DNA of 64,000 bases from Rhynchosporium graminicola (lineage: Eukaryota; Ascomycota; Leotiomycetes; Helotiales; Ploettnerulaceae): the NCBI GenBank assembly GCA_900074885.1, contig FJUW01000046.1:783645-847644 (forward strand), written 5' to 3'. Under the pieces are notes generated by a model. The model did not search any database. It was given only the letters and a program-made list of their open reading frames with translations, and was not told the DNA's origin. Below, one piece after another: positions 43,931 to 55,400 of this stretch (positions are counted from its first letter, which is position 1; the number at the start of each line of letters is the position of its first letter). A program made the position numbers and the translations under genes.

Positions 43931-46684
43931 GCTGTGATCCTGCAGGGTCTCTCTGCCGCTCTTTGGCCGAGACGTGGGTATGGAGAAGAGATCAACCGTG
44001 TACTGGTTACGGGACGGTATTTCTACGCCTGTACCTTTGCTACCGGCTTTTTCTGACCGAACATAAATTTTGTTTCGATTGCCAAGCACGTCAGGGAGGA
44101 CTTTATAACTGAATGAGGGAATAGTAGTAACATCGGCGCGCTAAAGGAATCATGGTTTCGATCAATAAAAATTACATTGCAATAATTTGGCTGTTTGGCT
44201 TATCATGCCGGGTGGTCAGTTAATCTCCAGATACTCTTCAGTGTTAGAGCTATACACTAGGTGCCTGGCATGTACGTGTATCCCTAGAGGTTGTGTTCTC
44301 ATAAACAATCTAGATTGGTCTTTCCCTGCTAAGGCACCCTCCTATACACGCACCTTCCGAGCATATTCGAAGGTTACTTCCGCCATGATCTCTGCATTGT
44401 CTTATCCACCTATCCAGGATTGGCTATGGGAATCTTTAATCAATTGTGCCACTACTCCAGTCAAAATCTACAGCCCCCCGTGGGCATCCAGACAATTCAT
44501 CAAGTGCTTTATAGGATTATAGGATTCTAGGTAATTAGTTGTTGCGTAGGTAGGCCCTTTCCTAGAAACCCATTATCCCCCGAAAGGCATACGAGCAAAG
44601 TCTTCCAGATGTGACAAGATGTATATGCGCGAGAAACGCCTATATCTTTTGAATCAGTAGTCGGTTGACAAAAGCTCCAAAACAACTTTAGCGAATATTT
44701 CAGGAAAACGCTGAGCACTGAGTAGCGACTACTCTCCTTGATTTACATTTCCTGGCCGTGAAATTTAACGAAAATTGTCAAAAGAGAAGTTTTATTTGGA
44801 ACTCCAGCCTATTTCAGCCATATGTCAAATTTCATGTTACTATTAGATCATCACCAAAAGGTTCGAAAACGTGTCTAAGGTTTCGGAGTCGGGACGAAGA
44901 TATTCAGGGTCTACTGGATTCCATTCATAAGTTTGCATAAAATTATCTCAATTAAGTAGATCAGGTGAACGGGCTGTCACCGAAAGGATGCGATTAAAGA
45001 GTCATGAGGTACCACGGCATATTCACACTTGAAATCAGCCTGTATGAGGCACCTTAATCACTTTACCTACATCCTTGAATTTAAGCGATTTTTCCCTGCC
45101 TGTAAGCTGCAATTACTCCTCAAGTCGCGAAAGCTTATTTAACTTATCTCTTAGAGATCCTACGAACGATAACTCCCAAATAAGCACTACAGCTCTAATA
45201 TGCTCTTTCGGTTGTCTTTCACAGGGGTTTTTCTATTGTTAATCAATTAGTTTCTGAACCTTCAAATTGGAAGTCTCCAAGCGAATTGCTTAGCTAGTAA
45301 AGGCGGTATACGCCCTTCTACTAAAGTGCGGTATGTGTGTGTGTGCCTTGTAGCCTCATAACCCTTGAAACGTCTTCTAATAATCCAATTCGTCTTCTTA
45401 TAAGAAGTGTACAGTAAGGAAGCTGCTACCTATGGGGAAAAAGGTATGGGCACCTTAGGTAATGTACGAAGTTTTCGCAATCTGCAAAGGGTATGAGATT
45501 TTTGGCGCTGTGCAGTGAAGCCTATAGAGAATCGGAGACAATTCGACTGCGAATACAAGTTCTGAAATGGACGATAAGTTATTCGAGAATGTCTGAACAC
45601 ACTCATACAGAAGGAGGGAGAAGTAAGTTTGACGCAAGGACTTGACATTATTGTTCAGCCTGTTCTCTATTTGCTTATCATATCTACTTTTGCTTTTCTT
45701 AGATTACAACATAAGATCTGATTAATTCGTTTCACGAAAGGCGAATAGACATCGACATTTTCTAGGATTGACTCAACAAACGTGGGTTCTATTCCCCACC
45801 AACTAGGACACCGAGTAGATCGAGATACTTAGGTATACAAACTGAGTAACTATCTAGAGATTCTGACCTTTATTTTAATATTCTCGGCTTTCGAATGAGA
45901 CATAGTTTGTTATCAGATAAGCTTTCTTGGAACAATAATCGTGCCGTGAACTCCTGGTTATGTGGTTCACCTCAAACGTCATCCCAAACCACAAGGATGG
46001 AAGTCTACGGCACGTTTAGTTTTCGAACCTCAATCCTTACTGAACTATAAACGCGCCCAGACTGACTCCTCTAATTGGCTTTACCGCTACTATGGTCCCG
46101 CCTTGACTAATGAAATGCATAGTCGAAGGTTAGAGGACGTCGCGTCGGGAAGCTCGGTTACCAATTCCCTTTTCGCAATAGTTCGCAGCAACCGAGCAGC
46201 AGCAACCTTAAACTATGCTCTAGATCAGATTAGTTATGTGTGCATTTCACATGTCCACCCTCTCTTCGTACTATAAAACATCTGATTACTTTATATCTAA
46301 CCTAGATCAGACTTTCCGGCGTCTTGGAGTCATCTGATAAACATATCCGGCAATTTCCATTTAGCTTTTACGGAAACCGTAAGCGAAATTCCATCCTCTC
46401 GCAAGGATACACACCCTATGCATTACAGATGTGAACATGAAACTTCGGGGAAACACCACGCAAGCATACGCGTCGGGAAAACCCTCTCCCCTCAAGAATT
46501 TGTATAAATTGTGATGGCATCGCTGGCGGTTAGGAACACTAATTACCAACCATTCACGTCCTGCATAGCCAGACTCAACATTCAGACTCCTGCTACCAAC
46601 GCACCCTCGTATCAATCATATCTCACTGCCTTCCAGACCAGCATATAATACACCAAATAACCCCAATCCTTCCTCCATCTCAAC
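43931..46684. other. Long intergenic region, no supported gene
   Basis: No gene is supported over 2.75 kb. It has AT-rich stretches and a short (gt)n run near 45335. A TATA-like tataaa near 46504 and atataata near 46645 lie upstream of the secreted-protein gene. Confidence 0.5.
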
Positions 46685-46963
46685 ATGCAATTTTCGGCTC
46701 TTTTCACCGCGGTCAGCATCCTCGCAATGGCACCCTCCACCATGGCAGCCAAGGGTGATTGCACCACCGTGGGAAGCGCTTACAGTTCAACCTGCCAGCG
46801 AGGCTCAGACAATAAACTCTTCTGCAGCGGCCAACGAATCTGCCCACTAGCGAGCAATCAGACTACCAACGCTACTACGACACAGACGAACGTGGACGTT
46901 TGCACCGGGAAGACCTTTGGCACTTCGTGTAGGCAATCTGTTTTATGTTGTGCAACCAAGTAA
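46685..46963 (+). CDS. Small secreted cysteine-rich protein
   Basis: A single exon encodes 92 residues. The signal peptide runs to about residue 21 (FTAVSILAMAPSTMAA). The mature part has eight cysteines (C26, C37, C47, C53, C73, C82, C88, C89), ending in a CC pair close to the C-terminus, and two N-glycosylation sequons (NQT, NAT). The C-C-C-C-C-C-CC order differs from the hydrophobin C-CC-C-C-CC-C order. Size, export signal and even cysteine number fit a disulfide-stabilised secreted protein of the kind often tested as an effector, but no family can be named. It is intact while its neighbours on both sides are broken. Confidence 0.7.
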   Translation: MQFSALFTAVSILAMAPSTMAAKGDCTTVGSAYSSTCQRGSDNKLFCSGQRICPLASNQTTNATTTQTNVDVCTGKTFGTSCRQSVLCCATK

Positions 46964-48253
46964 ACATTGCTAGATGGTGGAGGGCTCGGATTTGGGAGGG
47001 TCTCGGTCTCATTTGCGGAGGGCATCTCACATTTTTGAGGCTGGAAGATGGGATGAAATCTCCGAAGCTGGAAGACGGGATGGAATTCGCAAGGCTGGAT
47101 GGAAGATGGGATAGATTAGTGAAGCTCACTGAAATCACAACAGCTTATCCCACTTTATTCTCGTTTGCTTGTTCGTGTGAGCGCAGTCAAATTCCCAACT
47201 TTCGAAGGCGACACCAGCTGGTAATTGTCGCGATTTGATAATGTCCCTTTTTAATAACTTTATTCGCCTGTTAGGCTATCTAAGTTCGTCTCGATCGACG
47301 GGACTTCAAATCGATCTTATTCTTCCAAATTACTATAATTATTAATATGTTGAGTGAATTAAACAGACTACTGCTACGTGTTATTGCCTAAAATACCTGT
47401 GTGCCGATATCGTTGAAGTGCTCCTAGCTATGTCTCGTTCGCCGAAGATAAATGTTTCCACGCTTGTTGCTCTCAGTAAGCAAGCCATTACACCATAAGG
47501 AAATAATTCATCTTTAGCTGCTATCCATTATGATCCACATTAAGGACCTAATCCAGTTCATGACTAGTGAATCGACATTATAGATTAAGTTGAAAGTCCT
47601 AATGTACGTCCCTGGCTTCGACTTTCCTTTGAAATTAAAGTGCTAAAATTTATTCATGACCTTGGTATCACATATGAGTCATGTCTCGGTACAATTGCGT
47701 GATTTTTACATGGAGTGATTAAATTGAAAGCTAGATTGCTGTAATCAGTAGACAAGATTCATTCTAGCCATAGTATTTATACGAAGGGGCCTCCGTTCCT
47801 TTGAAATGAGAGTTTTCCATTTTCCCTTTGGGAATTTGAGTGGACTCGAGTGACCTCGTCGACGTCTGGCCAATAGGTGATGAAAGCGACTGAGACGACC
47901 GCATCAAAAATGATCTAAGCTGGGCCCTTGGATTAAAGAAAATAGATTTCAAAGCTTTTCTCTGCTGCTAGAAGAATATAGAATCTCAAGAAGCAGAAAC
48001 GAAGGAGAAGCAGGCGAAGCCTCATATCCTACAGCGCTCATCAGCATCCACATAATAACAAACTCCACAATAATAATTTGGATACACAATTACCGCATGA
48101 AAAGTTGAATATGATTATAGTTGTGGTAATTCTTGTATGTCACAGACTAGATCAATTCATTAGGATATCTTAAAGGTCATCATTATGTCAGACTGTCTCT
48201 CCGTCGGATACGGAAACTAAGGGTATGTACCAGAAAGTCTGCTAGACATGCGC
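46964..48253. other. Intergenic region with a short imperfect tandem repeat
   Basis: Just after the secreted-protein gene, 47041-47112 carries about three imperfect copies of a 25-27-nt unit beginning ctggaaga.gggatg. The rest is AT-rich and no gene is supported. Confidence 0.5.
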
Positions 48254-50176
48254 TCAAAGACTCTTCGCCTCAGGACTCGTCGAGCTCTCAGCCTTTGGCT
48301 CAGTAACGGTAGCTCCACCAGTGATCGTCTCATTATTCGCAAAGGCATACTCGCCCGATAATTCTTCGAGTGTCTTACGCTTAGTCTCCGGAGTGAGAAG
48401 CGTGGTGAAGATGCCGAGAAACATGAAAAGTGCATAGATCTGCATGACATGGTTTTGCCAAGGTGAGGCATTGTTCTTAGTTGCGCGACGTGTACGAAGA
48501 TGCGATTGCTGATTGTGCGATGATGGATCCGATTTTCCCCATACCGGCTGAGAAACCGTGACTGGTGGACCTGTAGCGCGTTGGGAAACATTCATCGGGT
48601 ACGATAAATGTATTAGCATTCGGACCTGAGAATTTCGTTAGTTTCTGATACATGGACTGGAGCGGGGTGGGGAGTAAGCAGCCCGAAGTTGAAGAAGAAT
48701 TGGATGAGGATGTAAAGCCCAAATTGATCGTGACCACTGAGGGGTTTGAAATCGAAACCCCAGACGACGAAGAGGAGAGTCATGATGCAGAATCCACCCA
48801 ATCGAATAGGCTTACGACCAACAATATCAACGAGTCCTACAGTAGTCCAGTATCCAGGAATCGCGCCAGCTGCGATAAGGATACAGTTACCAGCCGCGAG
48901 ATTGTAGAGAATTTTGTAAACAGATGGACCAGTGCCGTAACCAATAGCTGTGAGAACAGTGGCGCTGTTAAGACCGAGACCATGAAGACAACATCGAGGA
49001 AGAACCATGATCCTGCCGTACCGAGCACAATCTTTCCATTCTTCCACTTGCCGTAGAATCTGAAAAAGTCGCCAAAGCCAGCTTTAGGAACCTCAAGAGC
49101 CGCGGCATCTTGCTTTACGTGGATGGCAGCATCGTCCGAGACTAAACCTGCTGGCTTGCCATTGATATAAGCAGCAGTATCAACGTTGGCCTTTTCAACA
49201 TCGCGAGCGACATCAAAGATGTACGGGGAGTTTCTGGGATGGTGAGGCGGAAATAAAGAGCAATCACTGCAGGCACTGCTCCCATTCTTTGGCACCGTGT
49301 TAGCATATTGAAGAAATCATGTCCATTATAAGCTTTTACCTTTTAGGACTCTCCACATCTTATCGACGGCAATACCACAAACTCCGTCACAAGTAGCATA
49401 CTTGGTGGCACTTTCAAGCGATCCCTCGAAACCTACCACGCAAAAAAGCATAACAAGAGCACCTCCAAGCTGACCGGAACCTTGCATAGAGAAAACCGCG
49501 CCCATCATCGCTTCTCTCCATTTTGTGGTTGCAAATCTGTAAAAAGTCAGTCGAACCCCTACGCAGATGTAGAAAGGATACATACTCAGATGTAATGATT
49601 GATGACAGAGGATAATCTCCACCACTACCTGATATTGTTGTCAGTGATCGTTCGAAATGTTGTGCCTCACACTATAGGAGACTGGTCAATGCCCTAATCA
49701 CTTTCCAAAAGATCATTGTTCCAACAATCGAAACACTGGGTCCAGAACCGAGCATGGTCTGAGCGAGAGTAGCGATGATGATAGGAATGAGCTCAAAGCC
49801 ATACATTTTCTTGCGTCCCAGAATATCTGCAAGAGCTCCGAAGCTGAACTGTCCAAGCATCGTTCCTGCAGAAGTGGCAACCTTGATAGCAGTATCTTGA
49901 GCGATATGTAATTTGCCGGCGTTGCCATGTTCGTAAACAATGCCCAACAAAATAGTCAGGAAAGACGCAGTGAAAATATCATATTGATCTGTAAAAAACC
50001 AACACCAGCCACAGTAATGGCTCGAATATGGTACCAGCCGAACGGAGCCTTGTCGATCTCAGCGAGAGCAGGCCGGCGACGTCGTTAGGATCTTGAATAT
50101 GGGCGAAGTCATTGTGAAAATTGTGGAACGTGACGTTTCCGCCCGATGTCGTTCCATCTGCTCTGAATTCGGCCAT
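48254..50176 (-). pseudogene. PHO84-like inorganic phosphate transporter with many frameshifts
   Basis: The minus strand spells most of a major-facilitator phosphate:H+ symporter, but the reading frame jumps repeatedly. Recognisable blocks in order: FHNDFAHIQDPND, then [162 protein letters not shown] and MQIYALFMFLGIFTTLLTPETKRKTLEELSGEY. At least six junctions need a single missing base (for example after PND, in a T-run before TDQYD, in ETPRY, in VFYG). Two splice donors also look lost. Plasma-membrane phosphate uptake is the family role; this copy cannot encode it. Confidence 0.85.
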
Positions 50177-50730
50177 TCTATTGGTCTTGTCGAGGTTGCT
50201 GTCCTGGAAAGGGAGTGGGTAGTAGCCTGCGCAACCATTTTACAGGAGAGGATGTACCAATGTATAAGTATATGTATAGACCCAGCCGTGCCGATGTCAC
50301 GACTTCGGCTTGAACATCAAACCAACAACGTGCATGAGGACATGTATGTTGAAATAAGTGGGTTCATTGACTCGTTGATTAGGTGTGGTGCCGTGTTTCT
50401 GGGTAGCTCGTGTGCACATATCCCTTTCGGGATGCCACCGAGAAGACGCCACGACAATCAAGCAGTAGTAACGCTTATCCCAGCTTCCAAAGTGGGCACT
50501 ATTCCAAGCCTATGAATCTGGAGAATATGGAGAGAGGCTCAACACGTGGGCTGTATAAGGAGGTTCATTAATCGAGTTCTGCTGACGGGAACGAGATGGT
50601 TTGACATCTGCTCGGAGACTATAAAAATGTATTAGAAAAAGCTAACGGATGCGCCGAGTGTGATATCACTGGATTTCCACCTAGCTAGTAGCGCACAGAC
50701 CTCTCTCTTCTATCTATATAATATTAAGCT
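50177..50730. other. Transition from ordinary sequence to the repeat block
   Basis: No gene is visible. Base composition changes sharply at about 50700-50760, near ctagttaaaaaaactggt, after which CA and TG become rare and TA common. This is the left edge of the RIP-affected block. Confidence 0.5.
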
Positions 50731-51561
50731 ATTTATGGATCACTAGTTAAAAAAACTGGTCACGTGAAATACTATGATTAGCTATAGCTGGGCCTTAGCA
50801 GGTGCACGGCCGAAAAGAAAGAATATTAAATATTTTCGGGCTACTTAACGTTCGTACATTTCGTTTATAAGCCCTTTACGAGCTCTTATTATCTGTTTTT
50901 TTTTATACTTTTTACTAATAGAGTCTTCTTCTCCTAAATAGTATTCGAACTATAATCAGAATCGGCTTATTAGTAACTTTCGAACGAATCGTATAAGTGC
51001 GCGATATAAGACGTGTTTTAGGTATAACGTATATCTGTTCTTCTAGCTTCTAGTCCGAAATTAATAATAAGTAAGTAAATTAAGCGCTTTCCTAGTAGCT
51101 ACTTAAAGAAGTCGATCTTAATACTCCTTAGCGGACCTATAGCGCGTCTATTATAGGCCTTCTAGCTGCTTCTCTACCTGCGAAGCGCCGCTGATAAACG
51201 CGTGTATAAATCGAGGCCGATATAGCTACTTAACTTAATCGACTACTTTCTTTATCTTCTTTACCTCTAGAAGAGCTTCTTTTATAGCTTATACTTACTC
51301 TAGTAGTACCTACTCTAGTAGTATCTGCCTTAGTAGTACTTACTCTAGGATAAGCTATTCCGTATAGATTTCGGTTTATTTTCGCTATTATAAGTCCGCA
51401 AGATACTAGTTAGATAGATTATTAGTATACTAAGTATATTATATTTTACTAGATTAAGAAAGTAAGAGCTAGAGATAAATACGAGCTCTATTATAAAAAG
51501 GGGGCTATTTATATAGAGCTATTACAAGAAATAATAGACGCTTTATAGAGATTATTACAGT
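50731..51561. repeat. RIP-degraded repeat remnant left of the LTR element
   Basis: This AT-rich, stop-filled sequence with very few CA or TG dinucleotides continues the composition of the neighbouring element but lies outside its LTR. A 15-nt tandem repeat (ctagtagtacctact type, about 3.5 copies) sits at 51292-51349. The parent element is not identifiable by eye. Confidence 0.55.
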
Positions 51562-51729
51562 TGTAAGGGGCGAGCCCTAGGATTGAGTACCGGCGTCGCT
51601 GGTGCTTACTAAGCCTGGCGGCACCCGCATGTTTTCCTTCGGAGCTAGACTAGAACCTGACTCTCTCCTGTATCGAACTTCTTGAATACTATACTTAAAT
51701 ATCTATATACGCGTTACTCTCTTATAATA
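51562..51729 (+). repeat. Left LTR of the Gypsy element
   Basis: 168 bp, starting TGTAAGGGGCGAGCCC. It aligns without gaps to the right LTR, with about 20 differences, all transitions. Its 3' terminal CA has become TA. Confidence 0.92.
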
Positions 51730-52825
51730 TTAAGTTCGATACTATAAGCTTACTTATTCCTATATCCTTTATACTAGATACTAGGATAGACTTATCGTAA
51801 GGCGGAAGCTCTTAATAGGAGAACTCTAACTATAGCGCGTTATATAAGAGATATATAAGCGCTAGCTCTTAATAGAAACTGAGCTAGTAAATACGCGTGC
51901 TGCTCTAGAAGCGTCGGAGGCCGAAAGATGCTAATAGGCGCCTAGATCTAACGATACTAGAGATTCGGCATCTTCGAGTGCCCTAATAAAAACCCTTATC
52001 AAGTCTCTCGTAGCCTCTTAATTAAGTCCTGATAGAGAAGCGTCGGGCTTCGGCAGATAGAAACTACCTACTTAGAATAAGCGCGTAGATACCTTTCGAG
52101 ACTACCTCTTAAGATTAAGAAGTTTATATTATATATACTCTGCTTAAAAGCTATCTCTCTCCGCTAACTACTACTAGAACGTTATTTATAATACTCTCTT
52201 ACCGCGTAAATAAGCGCGTATATAATACTTCTAGGAGAAGAGAAGCCTTATAAATAATAAGGAACCTATAGCGTTCTTCGCGCAGCTCGATAAGATATTC
52301 GCAGATAGTAATAAGCGAGCGAAAGCTCTCGAACGACTTATGAATATAAGATACTCTTTAGGGCAGCTCTAGTATAAGTACTAGCTAGAATTCGACGAAC
52401 TCCTGCTAAGCGCCGGCGGAGATAGCTAGGAAGATAACGCGAAGATAAGTTATCTTCGGAACACGTTCTTAAACCCTATCCGAATATATATAGCTTCTAT
52501 AGCTAAGACCTCGGATTACTATAAATTCGCTAAGGAGGTAGAGGGAATTATAACTAACCTCGAAGAGATAGATTAGTTTAAATCAGCTAATAAAAAGTAG
52601 AATAATAAGAATAAGAACTCTAGGATAAATATAATAAACTATTTATATTCCTGGAAAGCTCTCGTGAGAGCTAGAGTTAACACCGAAGGGAATATAGTAA
52701 TATTACTAGCGCGTATAGTAAGTAACTAAGGGAAAAGCAGCGAAAGCTATAAGAATTCTAATAGTAAATAAAAAGCTAAATAAGTAGATATAGCCGAACG
52801 AGAGAGACGCCGCGAGAAAAAGCTC

Positions 52826-52867
52826 TATTTCTAATATAGAGCCTCCGGGTACTATATCTATAATTAC
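52826..52867 (+). other. Fossil gag CCHC zinc knuckle with all metal ligands changed to Tyr
   Basis: The frame reads Y-F-stop-Y-R-A-S-G-Y-Y-I-Y-N-Y. The Tyr codons fall exactly at the C-x2-C-x4-H-x4-C positions. TGY to TAY (Cys to Tyr) and CAY to TAY (His to Tyr) are what CpA-directed RIP on either strand produces. Confidence 0.7.
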
Positions 52868-55007
52868 TTATACGCTCTAATAGTATAACTTACTGCGATT
52901 AACGCGATAAAAACAGGACTATTACTAGAGGATAATAATAATATATTAGATCTCGCTCTTTCAGAGTCAGGGAAAAACTAATTCCTACTTAAAGTCAGAA
53001 GCTAAGAGTAGATAAAGTATTAGTAAGAGAATAAGGTAAATTTAAAGATCTTATAAATATATACCTTATATATATAGATATAGTCATTTAAGAAACGTTC
53101 AGAATATTTACTCTTATTAATAAAGGATATTAATACTACGCTATAATAAATAAAGACCTTATAGAAAGTCTCAGTCTTATATATATAAGCTATAGAACTC
53201 GCTAGATAAAAGGCGCTTTAAAGGCTATATAGAACTTAAGGACTAAAGGAATAGTCAGGTTCCGTATGAATATCGTAAGGTTTAGTTAAAAAGTCTATAT
53301 ATATATAATACTAAAACTAGCTTTTCTATTAATCCTAGGGAATCTGTAGAAGGCGTAAAACAAGATCAGAACGACGCCCGAAAGGCGATGATATTATCAC
53401 GGCTTAGTAAGAAAGTAAGTAATAGAAAGACGTAACTACTACTTATATATGAATAATAATAACTATACCTTAGTATCTGCTATAACGTTAAAAGATATAG
53501 AGATAGCCCTTTAGGATAAGGAAGAGCTAACCTTAGATTAACTCAGAAGTATTCTCTCTCTAGAGATTTATAATATAGCTCTGCTCTTTTCTAAGCGAGA
53601 AGCAGAAAAACTAGCTCTCTATCGACTGGGTATTAACTATCGAATCGATATCTGCGAAGAACTAGACGAGTCCCTTGCCGCTTTACTATAGGGTCCGCTA
53701 TATAATATATCGAAAGACGAATTACTAGCGCTAAGAAAGTCGTTAAATAGCTTCCTAGAAAAGAGATATATATAGCTTAGTACTTTAGAAGCAGTAGCTT
53801 CTATCCTTTTTATACGGAAACCCGGGGGAGGTCTAAGGTTCTACTATAACTACCGAGCGCTAAACGCTATTACGAAGCTAGACTAGTACCTTTTACTATT
53901 AATACTAGAGACCTTGCGAAACCTTACGGGTTCTAAGTAGCTTACGAAAGTAGATATAGTTTCTGCCTTTTATTAAATACGTATAGTATTTAATTATAAA
54001 TATAAAACTACTTTCTACATAAGATTCGGGTCTTTTAAATAGCTAGTATATCTGTTTAAGTTATTAGAGGCTCCGGCGAGTTTCTAGTAGTATATTAATA
54101 GTTTATTAAGAGAATAATTAGACGACTTTACTTCTGCTTATATAGATAATATAGTAATCTACTCGAATAGCTCTAGAGAAGATCACTTCGAAAAGGTTCG
54201 AACTACTCTCCGTAAGCTTTAGGATAATAGACTATACTTAGATCCCGGGAAGAGCGAGTTCGCCTATAAGAAGCTTAAATACCTAGGATTCATAATATAC
54301 GCTAATAGAAAAGGTATAAGTCCTGATCTAGAGAAAGTAATAGTGATTAAGAATTAGATATAACTTAAAACCTAGAAAGAGATATAACGCTTCTTAGGAT
54401 TTATAAACTTCTACTAGATATTTATAGCGAATTACTTAAAGCTAGCTACGCTCTTACTAGCGCTAATAGGGAAAAGTTACTTATTCTCTTAGGGAAAACT
54501 GAAGAAGAAGGTATTTAAGGCCCTAATAGAGAAGTTTAGTAAAGATCTAGTACTAGTATACTAGGACCTGATACTTAAGACGTTCTTAAAGACTGATTAT
54601 AATAGATTCGCGTTAGAAAGCGCTCTCCTTTAAGAAAACAATAGAATCCGACGACTAATAGGCTTCTTCGCTTAAAAGCTAAATAAAGCGAAAATCAATT
54701 ACGATATTTATAATAAGGAAATACTAGTAGTAATCTCCTGCTTAAAATTCTAAGCTCCCGAACTGAAAGCGTATAGCCCTTTTATAATTTAGATAGACTA
54801 TAAGAACCTTAAGTATTTCATAACTAAACGATAATTATCAGAACGTTAGATATACTAGTGCGAGACCTTAGTATCTTTCTAGTTTACCTTAGTATATCGC
54901 TCAGGGTCTAAAGCTATTATCCCGGATATCTTATCGCGTAAGGAGTAGGATATATTGAGAGGGATATAAATTCGAGGTTCTATAGGTTTCTAGACCCGGA
55001 ATAAGTA

Positions 55008-55400
55008 GTAAACTAGCCGCCTTTAGAGAAGGAAGAGAGAGTAAGAGTAATAACTATATCTATCTAGCTATCAGCCGGACTATATAACTAGAGCTCTGCC
55101 TTAGAACTATTAGTATCTAGAGGTCTAAGTATAAGGTTCAGAAGGTTTCTAGATCTAGAGCGCGTAGTAAACTAGCCGCTCTTAGAAGAAGAAGAGAGAG
55201 TAAGAGTAATAACTATATCTATCTAGCTATCAGCCGGACTATATAACTAGAGCTCTGCCTTAGAACTATTAGTATCTAGAGGTCTAAGTATAAGGTTCAG
55301 AAGGTTTCTAGATCTAGAGCGCGTAGTAAACTAGCCGCTCTTAGAAGAAGAAGAGAGAGTAAGAGTAATAACTATATCTACTTAGCTAGCGACTGGATTA
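55008..55400 (+). repeat. 159-bp tandem repeat inside the Gypsy element
   Basis: Copies begin at gtaaactagccgc at 55008, 55167 and 55326; the third is partial. The period of 159 nt equals 53 codons, between the RNase H and integrase regions. Copies two and three are essentially identical over their shared length, and copy one differs mainly near its start. Confidence 0.9.

Noticed and set aside
45740..45815. Possible tRNA T-arm (gggttctattcccc)
   Set aside because: The stem-loop is plausible, but the 5' acceptor and anticodon arms do not pair.
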